Below, piece after piece: positions 23,045 through 33,533 of a stretch of 64,000 bases of DNA. A model generated the notes under the pieces. The model was not told where the DNA came from. It saw only the letters and a list, made by a program, of their open reading frames with translations, and searched no databases. Numbering within the stretch: position 1 is the first letter of the stretch; the number at the start of each line of letters is the position of its first letter. A program made the position numbers and the translations under genes. Source of the stretch: Geosiphon pyriformis (taxonomy: Eukaryota; Glomeromycota; Glomeromycetes; Archaeosporales; Geosiphonaceae); NCBI GenBank assembly GCA_016748015.1, contig JAAOMT010000648.1:110659-174658 (forward strand). The letters are read 5' to 3'.

Positions 23045-24508
23045 ATGGCAATTGCCAAAATAGAAGAAGTGACACCCAAAGAGATCAGAGAAATCAAAAA
23101 CAACTCACCAGAACCCATCAAGCTTGACTGGGACACAGAGCCAGTCATAAATTTTCTGAAACCAGAAAAGTTCTATGAACACTATCAAAACTTGGCATCC
23201 ACTAGAGAAGAGCAAAAACAATGGCTAGCACAGTTGAATACAAGACTGTGTCACTATTGTTTAATTCCCAGTGACTTTGAATATTGTAATGATTGTGACC
23301 TCATTTACAATCCACCATCACGCATGATCTACACGATTCCCGAAGAGGAAGAACCAATCAGCAGCTGCACATCAGAGTTGAAATCACCGTTTGATCCTAA
23401 TTCAAACCCCAACAACAATAACGACAAGAATAATGGTTCCAGCTCTGTTCAAAATAGCAATGACAATGACAATGATATCAACTCAGATTCAAACTCTGAC
23501 TCAAACTATGAACAATATATCACACTTTTTGACCTCACCAAGGAACAAGAACTAAAATGGTTCAGCAATAATAATAAAGATATTATGCCAGAATGCACAC
23601 ACAATACTAATGCAGGATTTAATCTGAGATATCTGGGAACAGAAGCCATCAAATTGGAACCACATATGTGCACCTGCATTGATTTGAAAATAGCACTGGA
23701 AATTCCAGCAACAACAATGGTTCAATTAGCATCTAGGAGTAGTTTAGCAAAAAGAGGGATTAATATAAGAGGAAGAATAATTGACATGGGATATGTAGAA
23801 AATATCATCACTATGCTACAAAATGACTCAAACAAAGCCTATATAATAGAGCTAAACAAAAAGATAGCATAGACAATATTCTTACCTTTGGTTAAGATAG
23901 CTCAGTTAATACTAATAGAAAATAGGGAAGAGTTAGGAATAACAGCAGGAGGGATACAGGGATTTAAGTCAATGGGTAGAATAAATGTACCAGTTAATAT
24001 AGCGGAGGAAAAAATTGTTGGCCAAGGAGAAATTATCTCAACCAGTCAAGCTATTTCCATTCCACCATATAGCCAGTACATGCTAGCAATAGAAAGGAAG
24101 AAAAAGGAGCAAAAACAGATTTTTGAAGCTGAAGCAAATTTTTGTGAATCAGGAGAAATTGGACTGATCAATCTCTACATACCAGCCAAAAGCTATAACC
24201 GCATAAAAATTCCCATCTACAACAACACTGGCAATATTATCAACATACCAGAAGGAACCGCCATCGGATATTTAACCACAGAAATAGAAAACCAACCACC
24301 AAACTTCATTCCAGACTTTCCACAACTTTGTGGATATGTTGACATCACATCACAAACAATCTATGGACAAGACAAATGTTATTTACTCCAACCAGAACAA
24401 TTGGAACAAATGAACATAGAAAACTTAGATCCACTCCAATGTATGCAGCTCAAGATGTTGCTCAACAATTTCAAGAACATCTTTGCCAGTAAAAACGAGT
24501 TTGGCTGA
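23045..24508 (+). pseudogene. Element B dUTPase domain with N-terminal zinc ribbon and C-terminal linker
   Basis: LCHYCLIPSDFEYCNDCD near 23245-23300 is a CxxC...CxxC ribbon. After an acidic Ser/Asn linker come the five trimeric-dUTPase motifs in order: AGFNLRY (about 23611), ASRSSLAKRG (about 23728), GRIIDMGY with its Asp (about 23770), VKIAQLIL (about 23891) and GGIQGFKSMGR (about 23948). One stop (TAG at about 23870) separates motifs 3 and 4. The family converts dUTP to dUMP, limiting uracil in cDNA. Motif spacing and order leave little doubt about homology. The position between protease and RT is unusual. The segment 24100-24508 is a conserved linker of unknown role. Confidence 0.85.
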
Positions 24509-25330
24509 ACTGACATCATCCAGCATCAGATCAAGACTCAAGATACAATGCCAATCAAACAAAGAGCATACAGAGTACTGCCAGCCAGCCACAAGATCAT
24601 TTGTCAAGAAATAAACTGAATGCTTGACAATAGGCTAATTCAACCATCAATAAGCCCATGGTTGTCACCAGTGGTACTTGTCTGTAAAAAGAATGGGAAA
24701 ATCCAATTTTGTGTGAACTACAGGAAACTCAACAGTGTAACTTATGGAGACAGCTATCCAACTCTACGAATACAGAAATTATTCAATGCTTTCAGTAGAA
24801 ACAAATAGTTCTCAACATTAGACTTGAATAGTGGTTACTGGCAAGTAGCCATGGATCCAGCTGACAAGAAGAAGACAGCATTCACTACTAGAGAAAGGAA
24901 TTTCAAATTTGAAGTAATGTCCTTCAGCTTAACCAATGTTCCAGCCACTTTCCAACAGCTAATGAAAATTGTTTATACTGGCTTATTGTGGAAATCAGTA
25001 ATTGTATACTTGGATGACACTAATGTATTCTCAAAAACATTTGATGATCATTTTTATCATCTTCAACAAGTGTTCGAAAGGCTAAGAAGAGCAGAACTAA
25101 AGTTAAATACAACAAAGTGCTTCTTTGGCAAGACAGAACTAAAATTCTTGGGACACATAGTCAGTAAAGACGGCATTAAAACAAATCCAGAGAAAATAGA
25201 AATAGTAAAGAACTTTCCAGTACTAACCAATGTGACTAAATTAAAATTATTCTTGGGATTTGCAAGCTATTATTGATGCTTTATAAAGAACTTTTCAAAG
25301 ATAGCTCAACTGCTCAATAATCTGCAAACC
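24509..25330 (+). pseudogene. Element B reverse transcriptase
   Basis: Motifs: PSISPWLSPVVLVCKKNGKIQF, YRKLNSVTYGDSYPT, FSTLDLNSGYWQVAMDP, FEVMSFSLTNVPATFQQ, IVYLDDTNVFSKTFDDH with an intact YLDD, and FLGHIVSKDGIKTNP. Stops occur at about 24620 (before MLDN), after SRNK (probably a former Trp) and after GFASYY. The active site is intact, unlike A and C, but stops prevent a full product. Confidence 0.9.
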
Positions 25331-25800
25331 AAGAATACCAAATATGAATGGACAGAAAGACAACAAGAAGCTTTTGATATTCTGAAAAGAAAGCTCATTC
25401 AAGCTCCAGTATTGATCTACTTAGATCACAACAAATCATTCATCATTACCACTAATGCATCAGGCCAAGCATTGGGAGCAGTACTATCTCAGAAGAGACC
25501 AGATGGCAGAGAACATTCAGTAGCATATGCCAGCCAAGATCTAACACCAGCTGAAAAGAACTATGGAACACCAGAACTAGAACATTTAGCAATTTATTAG
25601 GCAGTCATGAAGTAGAATGAATACTTGAGCCAAAAGTTTGATATATACATAGATCATAAAGGGTTAACATCACTTCAAAAGCAAGAATTTGATGACAGCC
25701 GTCAATCCAGATGAAAAATGGCACTATCATGATATACTTATACTATACACTATAAGAAAGGAAAAGACAATGGAAATGCCAACAGTTTGTTGTGAATAAG
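25331..25800 (+). pseudogene. Element B RNase H
   Basis: FIITTNASGQALGAVLSQKRP (first Asp now Asn), VAYASQDLTPAEKNYGTPELEHLAIY with the Glu, and YIDHKGLTSLQ, ending near GNANSLL. Stops follow AIY and MK, and lie in the terminal helix. Layout matches element C. Confidence 0.85.
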
Positions 25801-25859
25801 ACAAATCTAAGAACATTTCAACCCAAAAATATAACAAAAACCAGAACAATACCAATAAA

Positions 25860-27130
25860 AATAATAAAAGATAAACATACAAAAATATTAACAACTCCAA
25901 CATTATATAAACACTCAACAGTTCAAGGAGAATTTATCTCAAATAGAAAAAAAGAAGATCAAACAACAATCAAAATATTTTATCACTCACCAAAATATAC
26001 TTTATTGGAAAAATAGAAGAAATCTAGATCAACCAACCAGAGTAATTACAGAGCCAAAAAAGGAGACAATATTAATCAACATGCACTCAAATCCAACAGC
26101 CAGACACTTTCACAAAGAAGCAACCATGGAAAGAACCAGAAAAAGATACTATTGGCCATCAATGTATCCAGACATCATCCAATATGTTCAAAATTGTGAC
26201 GCTTGTCAGTGAAGAGAAAGAACAAGACCCAGTAAATCATTAAAACCAATCAAAGTGAGACAATCATTTGACCAGATTGGAATTGATTTAGTCAGACCAT
26301 TAACAATCACCAGCAGAGGAAACAAATATATAGCAGTAGCCATAGACTATCTTACTAAATGGCCAAAGGCGAAAGCAATTCAATGAACGGATGCAGAATT
26401 TGTTGCCGAATTCGTTCATCAAGATTTAATTTGTTGACACGGATGTCCAAAGAAATTATTATCAGACCAAGGAACTCATTTTGTAAACAGAACATTAACA
26501 GAATTGAGCCAAAGATTCGGAATTAAGAGACCATTATTATTATCATACCATCCACAAACCAATGAATTAGTTGAAAGATTTAACAGAACATTGTGTGAAG
26601 CAATTGCCAAACTCAGCCAAAAAAACTAGGATGAATGAGATTTGTTCATATCATCAGTATTATTTGCTTATTGGACAATAAAGCAAGATACTACACAAGC
26701 AACATTGTTTGAATTAATATATGGTAGAACAGCAATATTACCAGTAAAGAGAGAAATTAATACATATTTAGCTAAACCAATAACAGAAGAGAATTTTCAA
26801 AAAACATTGCTGAGAAGAACATATAACTTAATGGAAACATTGGAAAACAAACAAAGAAGAGCAGCTGACAATATTCAAAAGTCACAAGAAAAACAGAAAA
26901 AAAGACACAATAGTCAATTACTAAACAAACCAGTTGAATTCAAGATTGGAGACAAAGTACTCTTATATCATACCAAAGCGGAAAAACAATAGAGTGGAAA
27001 ATTTGACCCCAAATGGGATGGACCATTTTACATAAAAGAAATTCTAGGAAATAGAGCTTACAAATTAAGACTGGATAACAAAATTTTAACCAAAGCCGCA
27101 CATGGAGATCGACTGAAACCATACCACAAC
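25860..27130 (+). pseudogene. Element B integrase with GPY/F module
   Basis: The frame shared with the rest of pol gives LYWKNRRNLDQPTRVI, MHSNPTARHFHKEATM (His pair) and NCDACQ (Cys pair). The catalytic triad regions are IGIDLVRPLTI, LLSDQGTHFVN and NELVERFNRTLCE. FAYWTIKQDTTQATLFELIYGRTAILPV and a GPY/F module, KWDGPFYIKEILGNRAYKL, follow. Several stops, such as CDACQ-stop and C-stop-HGCPK, fit decayed Arg CGA. An open stretch in another frame at 25792-26016 is rejected because homology with element C lies in the main frame. Confidence 0.88.
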
Positions 27131-27937
27131 ATCACACTACCATCTACCAATAATATTCCACAATTAGGAGTACAGAAAATACTAGTCCAACCAGATGAGA
27201 TTCCATGAGATCTGAAACCAATCATTATTATTGACAACAACACATTAAATTGATCTATCAAAAGAATATATAAAGACACAGTAGATGTGACAGAAAATAT
27301 CAGAAAAATGGAAATCACAGACAACATTCACTCACTAGCACAACAACTCTTTCAATTAATCCAACACCAAGAAATAGAGATTACAATCAATCAAAAAACC
27401 ATTCGATATCAAGATACTAGAAAAACATTGCAATCCAGAACACAGAAAAAAACTGAAAATACTGTAAACAAAATTATTGTGAAAGTAAAATTAGCAATAA
27501 GAGATTCAACAAAAAAGTTACTATATCAAGAGTTGACTAAAGAAACTTGGAATTAGTGGATACAACAATTTCCACAAAACTATTGTTATTTTTACTTGAA
27601 ACAACACATAAATATCCAGAATTTATATACGGATAAAACAAAGTGATTATTCAACAAAAGAATACTACAACAATTAGAACATTTTGTGGGAAAGAACAAC
27701 TTATCCACATAGGCTTGAGCTATGTACCAAATACACACAGTATTTTAGGATAAAGCAGAAATATTACTCAACAAAGCAATGGATATGGTTACCAGTAATC
27801 AATTGGGAAAAATCACCAATGCACAATTTGAAAAATTACAGACCCAAATAACACAAGTAATTCTCGAAAACAAAATCCAGGAAATACTTCAAAAAGAGGA
27901 ATTAAATGAGTTGGATTTCGATGGAGCTCAATATTAA
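27131..27937 (+). pseudogene. Unrecognised C-terminal domain after the integrase of element B
   Basis: About 265 codons continue in the pol frame past the GPY/F module to a TAA at 27935, just before the purine tract. Text includes IRKMEITDNIHSLAQQLFQLIQHQE and VILENKIQEILQKEELNELDFDG: Gln/Lys/Ile-rich, predicted helical. Several stops. No chromodomain signature seen. Similar in size and place to the extra ORF of element C, with only vague sequence likeness. Confidence 0.5.
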
Positions 27938-27950
27938 AAGGAGGGAATAA
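27933..27950 (+). promoter_or_regulatory. Polypurine tract of element B
   Basis: AAAAGGAGGGAATAA lies immediately before TGTTACTCAT of the 3' LTR, the usual primer site for plus-strand DNA synthesis. Confidence 0.75.
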
Positions 27951-28820
27951 TGTTACTCATAGAAATATAGAAAATATATTAGCATGATTATTAGCCAATC
28001 AAAAGTAGGTGTAGTAAATATGGAATTCCAGGATTCCTCTTAAGAATTGTAGGATTCCAGGAATTTCAGAATTCCTCAACAAGGAATTGCAGGATTTCAG
28101 AATTCCAGGTTCTTTTTAAAAGAATCACAGAATTCTAGAAATTCCAGGATTTCTGTCGTAAAAAATTGAGGAATTAAGAAATCTTAATTATGTATATATA
28201 GTAGCAGGATTAGAAGCTAAAAAGACAGACCTCTCAGTTTAGATTTAATCTAAGCAACCTTCCAGTTCCCAATTATCAAATAAAATAATTATTTTATATC
28301 TCAATCCACTCTTTACTATCAACACTTCATATTGATAATAATTGATACTTAACCACACTGGAACAATAGCTTTTAATTACAGCTATTGATGGGATATTAA
28401 CTTACCAAATTGCCTTGGCTTATTTTCATCATCATTATTTTTTTTTTTTTATTTCTTTCTTTCTTTGATTTTGTTGTGCCTACTAATTGATTGAGGATTA
28501 AAAGCGCTGAGTTATTGACATTACAGATAGCCTGGTAAAAGACCCAGAAATAAGGGTAGATTTATATATATTATCAGTTAGCTTACCAGAAGGGCACAAC
28601 TGTCAGAATAAATCTGGCCACCAAGCTAAGAAAGAAATTGGGAAACAACTGACAACAAACAATGAATTGCCACACTATTGAATTTCTGTCCATTATACAA
28701 AGGACTTTATCAAAACCTTCAGATACAACACTTTCATAATATTATCAATAGAAATAGCTTTTGAGCACCAAGTTACAAGTTTGTTATTTGACTTGAAACT
28801 CCAAATATTCAACTGTAATA
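27951..28820 (+). repeat. 3' LTR of element B
   Basis: 870 bp, TGTTACTCATAG to AACTGTAATA, collinear with the 5' LTR but with many differences. The GAATTCC-type palindromic units occupy about 28022-28175. The insertion is therefore not recent, although C-to-T mutation may exaggerate its age. Confidence 0.92.
28022..28175. repeat. GAATTC-type palindromic tandem array in the 3' LTR of element B
   Basis: About four degenerate units of 30-40 bp, each beginning GGATTCC/GAATTC and containing an inverted core such as GGATTCCAGGAATTTC. Spacers are A-rich. Equivalent to the array of the element A LTR in place and period. Confidence 0.78.
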
Positions 28821-29944
28821 CCGGGCACAAGAACCATGCCACCAATAACAGTACTTGGCTTTCTTGCCAGGTTTTTGGTCAAAGATTCTTCTAAGGATAT
28901 TATAGTAGGGCCAGCAGATCAGCTTGCCATTCACAATGATTCTTTTTTTGTTAGCTTTGACATTGTCCAGTGGCTTGCCATTGCTGGTGAAGGTGGTATA
29001 GGCAAGTTCAACAGTTTTTTCTTGTTCCTCTTGTTCTTCTTTATCATCATTTTCTTCATCATCTGATTCCTCTAATTGTTCTTCTTTTTGATTCTGTTTT
29101 AATGTTGGAGGGGTTGTCCAATGGCAACACTTAACCACAATAGGCTTCTTATCACATCTGATGGTTAGCTTACAAAGTTCATAGTCAAATAATGCTTTGG
29201 TTTTCTTGAGCCATTCATTTCCAACAATAATAGTGTATTCCTTGGCTTCAGAAACTTCCATGTCAGTTTCAATGCTAATGTCATTGATATGAACAGAAAT
29301 AGCTTTGGCTATGTCCAAACCTTTTTTTTTGTCACCATGTATATTGGTCATTGGTTGGGTGAAAGGTTCATCAATCTTTCTCCCAATTGCTTCCAAAAAG
29401 TGTTTGGTAATGACACTAACAGATGATCTACTGTTCAGGATCAAGTCAATGAAATAGCCAGCCACTTGGGCTTTGCAAATTAATGGGGTAACATTGCTAT
29501 TGTCAGCAAGTCCAGCTTGGCAAGAGCATTTATTGGTTTTTGGTGTTTTCTTCTTGGGAATTAGAGATTTGTGGAGATTTTTTCTGAATTGTGGGTGGGT
29601 CATTAGTTGGCCAAAGATAATATGTGCAGGAGTTTCTATGAGATTTTTGACAACAGAATAAGGACCAGATTTTTGTACTATTTCTGGGGGTTCCAACTTT
29701 GGAGAATTTTTAAAGACTGTAGCCTTTGGTGGCTTATTATTATTAGTAGTTGATGTGGATGGTTTATTTGGATCTAAAACGAAATCAACCTTGGCTTTCT
29801 TCTTCTTTCTTGTTGATTCTAAGGTGTTGATTGCTAGTTCATCTATGTCATGGTTATTATCAGTTAAGTTAAAAGCATAAAAGGGGTTTTCTTCTGGTTG
29901 GCTTGCACTCTTACCCTTTAGAGATGTGCCTATCAGTTTAAAGG
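28821..29944 (-). pseudogene. Element C aspartic protease region
   Basis: The open frame 28821-29696 (truncated by element B at its C-terminal side) contains VAGYFIDLILNSRSSVSVIT, the retropepsin motif with DSG changed to NSR (two G-to-A changes). YTIIVGNEWLKKTKALFDY, an acidic Glu/Asp run and a Cys pair near YCYWWHGSC follow. N-terminal to it lies a Lys/Asn/Pro-rich spacer. Inactive as written. Confidence 0.85.
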
Positions 29945-31484
29945 CTAGTAAACTGTGGCTTCAACTAGGGGATCCTCTCCAAAGAAATTAATGTTAGCAT
30001 GATTGGGTCTTTGATTGGGGGCATTATTGTTATTGATTCTGTTGTTCTGGTTGTTATTGTTTCTAGGAACTGGAGGAGGCAAAGGAGGATTGTTGCAATC
30101 TCTGGAGAAATATCCAGTTAATTCACATTTATAACACACAGGAGGACCATGATTTTGCTGTTTTTGGTAAGGAGGTTGCTGGGGCTAATTAAAATGGTTT
30201 TCAAATCTGGGTCTTTGTGGTTGCTGGTTATCTCTGACTGCTTGGGCTAATGGTTTTAATAGCCAAGCTAGATTTGCTGTAAGTCTATCTATTAATTGTT
30301 CATTTGGATCTTGTGTCTGGGCAGCAAAAAAAGTAGCAGCCATTTGAGAAGTAGAAGCCATAACAGAAGCAGGAGCAAAAACTGAAAGTGTGGATCCCAA
30401 ATGCATTTTTTGATTGTCTTCAATTTTTTGGGTGAGTTCAATGGTCATATCCATGATGAGATTATCTTTTAAAGCCAAGAGAGGCCAAAGAGCATACAAT
30501 AAATCAGTTCTCAATTTTTTTGTGAAGGAGTAGATCTTTTGCTCTTCAGTCCAGTTTCTATCAGAGTCTACACGCTTGATGAGTTTTCTGATTGCTTTGG
30601 CATATTTGGTCACAATTTTACCAGAACCTTGGGTTCTTCTTTCTAATTCCATATGCCATTTGGATATTAAGATGGAAGTTCTGAATTTGTTTTCAAACTG
30701 GATAGTGAAAGAGATGTTGTTTTCTTCAATATTTGCTGAGGTCTATCTAACAATTTTTTGTTGAGCACCAGCATTGGTTTCTTGTGAAAACCAGGTAGTA
30801 GGGAAGCCTTGGAGGTAACCACCAATGATTTGAAACTTGTATTCATCATCATACTGGTTTGCAGTGGCTGCTTTTTCAAAATTGTCTAACCATTTAATTG
30901 GATCTTGGGCATCACCTCTGAATAGGGGTAATGGAGTGTTGTTTCTTTACTTCAAAGCAGTTTGTATGCCTTGGAGGGCAGCCAGAATGTTTGCTTGCAT
31001 GGGGTCTTGGGCCATTGGTTCAGGGGTTACTGTTTGAGTAGAGTGTTCTGATTCACTTAAAAAGAGATCAAAGATAGGAGCAGTTTGGTAACTTTTTTCT
31101 TCTGTTTCAAGGGGAGTTATAGTTGATTAGTGAGCAGCAACCCAAATGTGTATTTGGTAATTCAGATATTCGAAATCAGGGGGCTGTTGTGTGAAAGTTG
31201 TGAAGTATAAAAGTTGATTGATGCTATTATTTTTTTCTTCAAAGTTGTTTTCAGAATAAGCTTGGTCAAAGTAATAAGTTGTATATGCTGTATAGGTTTT
31301 AGCTGAGTGCTTGTTCAGGAACCAGTTCTAAAAGTCTTGGAATTGTCTATTAGATTGTTCTTTAAGGGAAAAGCAGATCAAGCAGAAGGACAAGGGATTG
31401 AGTTCAATAAAGTCTAGATCATTTCTGTTGTGTGCTGTAAAGTGTTCTTCTAATTGCTGTGGCAAGTATGAATAATTATCCATA
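29945..31484 (-). pseudogene. Element C gag
   Basis: Starts at an ATG (31484) about 30 bp after the PBS: MDNYSYLPQQLEEHF. The capsid-like part includes PLFRGDAQDPIKWLDNFEKA, FPTTWFSQE and KWHMELERRTQGSGKIVTKY. A zinc knuckle, CYKCELTGYFSRDC, lies near 30100, followed by an Asn/Pro-rich tail. Stops at QDF-stop-NWFLN, AAH-stop, ALK-stop and IVR-stop are mostly TAG. The frame is otherwise continuous. Confidence 0.86.
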
Positions 31485-31512
31485 CAATGAAAAAATAAGT
31501 GAATTTTGACAA

Positions 31513-31532
31513 CCTCACAGGGAGCACTACTT
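31513..31532 (-). promoter_or_regulatory. Primer-binding site of element C
   Basis: The minus strand reads TAGTGCTCCCTGTGAGGTT just inside the 5' LTR. It equals the element B site except TAG for TGG, a G-to-A change at the position pairing with the tRNA CCA. Confidence 0.65.
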
Positions 31533-31535
31533 TTA

Positions 31536-32210
31536 TGTTATGGGTTGGAATAACAAGCTAACAGATAACAAAGGAGAACAGAATTGTAGGGTGATGGAAA
31601 TAATCAAAGGGGAATTCAACTTCAAAGAGTGAATTGAATAAGTATGGATTCAATGTGCAAGATCAGTCTCATAAAATATCACAGTCACTATACTTTTCAA
31701 AGGTAACCGAAGAATTTGAAGGTAGAGGAATAGTTCGTACTGTTAACAAATAATCACACTTGGTATAATTCTATGCTTTACGTTGGCACTTTTAGAATTC
31801 AATATCAAGTATCAGATGTGCTCTTCAGTTATGTTTTATTCAATAATCTTCAAATACTTCGTTTAATTGTTTCAGGAAAAGGCAGATAAACATCAACAAG
31901 AGATCTTTTATCCAAAAGATGTTCAGATACTTGAAGATAGGGAAAGAAAAATTAGCAATAAGAAAATGTTTGAGATAAAAGTTGTTTTATTATATTTCTT
32001 TAATTGTTGGAAACATATTTTTTTACAGCTAAGAGACTCATTGTTTATATAGCTATAAAAAGTGGTCAATGATCAGATCAATAATCAGGTTAATGGTCAG
32101 GTCATTGATCAGGTCAATGATTATTATTTAAAAATAGGTTGGCTAATTATATGACATCAGTGGCTAATACATATGATAACTAATAAAAACTATGAGTTTC
32201 AATTGTAACA
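31536..32210 (-). repeat. 5' LTR of element C (675 bp)
   Basis: Bounded by TGTTATGGGTTGG (inner) and AATTGTAACA (outer). Collinear with 14386-15084. Contains a five-unit 12-bp array at 32065-32124. Confidence 0.9.
32065..32124. repeat. 12-bp tandem array, five units, in the 5' LTR of element C
   Basis: GTCAATGATCAG, ATCAATAATCAG, GTTAATGGTCAG, GTCATTGATCAG, GTCAATGATTAT: five units against seven in the 3' LTR, so copy number has changed since insertion or between templates. Confidence 0.9.
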
Positions 32211-32676
32211 ACATGAAGTGTTGATAGTAGAAAGTGGATTGAGATAGTAAATAATTATTTATTGATATTTGTAGTATGGAAAGTTGCTTAGATTAAATCT
32301 AAACTAAGAGGTCTTGGGAATTCTAATAATTATGACTTGTGAGTCTAATTGATTCTGAAAGTTCTACTAATTCTGAAAGTTATTATTTTTTAGTTTTTAA
32401 TACTACTGCTATATATACATAAATTTTATTGTACAAAATTCTTTGAATTCTTCAATTTTCTAGCCAAAAATCTTAGAATTCCTGGAATTCTGCAATTTCT
32501 TTGAGAGAAATTTTGGAATTCTGGAATCCTGTAATTTTTTGTATAAGAATTCTGAAATTCTTAGAATTCTGCAATTCCTCTAAGAAAAATTCTGGAATTC
32601 TACTTTTACTATGTTTATTTTGATTGGCTAATTTATATACTAATATTTAATTCTTATATTCTATAAATAATACTAG
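32211..32676 (-). repeat. Solo LTR (element B type), outer part
   Basis: Continues the LTR interrupted at 14385, starting with the duplicated ACAT. It contains GAATTC-type palindromic units (about 32440-32600) like element B rather than A. It ends near TATAAATAATA at 32672, matching the decayed TGTTA start of the LTR in reverse. CTAG at 32673-32676 pairs with TTAG at 13917-13920. Confidence 0.82.
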
Positions 32677-33417
32677 TTAATTTTAAAATTTTTTTTAGTT
32701 TTATTAAATTTTTGGGTTTAAAAAGCTTTTTACTTTATTTATTTTATCTGAATTGGTTTTAATATTATTTTTTTTTTTTATATATTTCAAAAATTCAAGC
32801 TCTGTTTTTTTGAAAAAAATTGTTAATATTAAATTTTAATTCAATTTATTAAAGCAGTTTAAATACTTGTTAAAAATAGTATAAATATTTATTAAAAATT
32901 TTTAAGAATATATTAATATTGTTTAAATAAATAACTATTAATTTTTATAATATGTTTAAATATACAATTTTAATTAATTATTAAAATATTATCAATATAT
33001 TAATTAATTTAAATAATATTATATTAAATTAAATTTTTTTATATATAATAAATATTGTTTTTTTTTGTTATTTAAATTTATAATTATTTGTTAATAAATA
33101 TTGTTTAAGTTTAATTAAAAAATTATTTTTTTTACCAAATAAATTAAATAGTTCTTGAATTTAAAAAATAAATAACTAATATAAATAATATTATTAAGTT
33201 TTTATTAGATTATACAAAACTGAATTTTTCTATTTTTTTTTAAATTAATATTACTAATAATGATTATAAATTTATAAATAATTAAATTAATTTATTGTTT
33301 GATATTTAATTAATTTTTTGTCAAATAATTTGTAACTTGTTAATAATATTTAATATGTTTTTAGTTTAATCAATATAATGTTTTTGGTTTTTATTTTTTT
33401 TTTTTTATTAATGCTTT
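32677..33417. other. AT-rich stretch without recognisable gene
   Basis: Very few G or C, no ORF of note, no recognised repeat. Ends at the A/T-rich tail of LINE copy 2. Confidence 0.7.
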
Positions 33418-33533
33418 TATTAAGTAAAGTCCAACCACTATTTAATACATAAAGCCAGACTAAGTGGCTTAGACTAAATGCGACTTACACACTTTCTACA
33501 TGTGGCTAGCCACTCAGACCAGACAAGACTACA

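Larger units (their letters stand above)
18707..28820 (+). mobile_element. Element B: complete Ty3-like retrotransposon with dUTPase, nonsense-riddled
   Basis: 10.1 kb with LTRs at 18707-19538 and 27951-28820, a PBS right after the 5' LTR and a purine tract right before the 3' LTR. Between them one frame (19559-27937, about 2,790 codons) runs through gag, protease, Cys-rich region, dUTPase, RT, RNase H, integrase and a terminal unknown domain. It is broken by dozens of stops but stays in the same phase in every recognisable domain. It is inserted in element C between protease and RT with CTGA (18703-18706) on the left and CCGG (28821-28824) on the right. Counting that 4-bp once restores the element C frame, so it is a diverged target duplication. 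Confidence 0.93.
14386..32210 (-). mobile_element. Element C: Ty3-like LTR retrotransposon, interrupted by element B
   Basis: Minus strand: 5' LTR 31536-32210, PBS, gag with CCHC knuckle, protease, then element B (18707-28820) inserted, then RT, RNase H, integrase, an extra ORF, and 3' LTR 14386-15084. It is flanked by perfect ACAT repeats (14382-14385 and 32211-32214). Without the insertion it is about 7.7 kb. It lacks the dUTPase of A and B. Protease reads LNSRSS and RT YLDN, both inactivating. It lies inside a solo LTR. Confidence 0.92.

Noticed and set aside
25792-26016. Open stretch in a different frame before the element B integrase
   Set aside because: Homology with element C integrase (text before RVI and the His pair) lies in the main gag-pol frame; this one is a chance opening.
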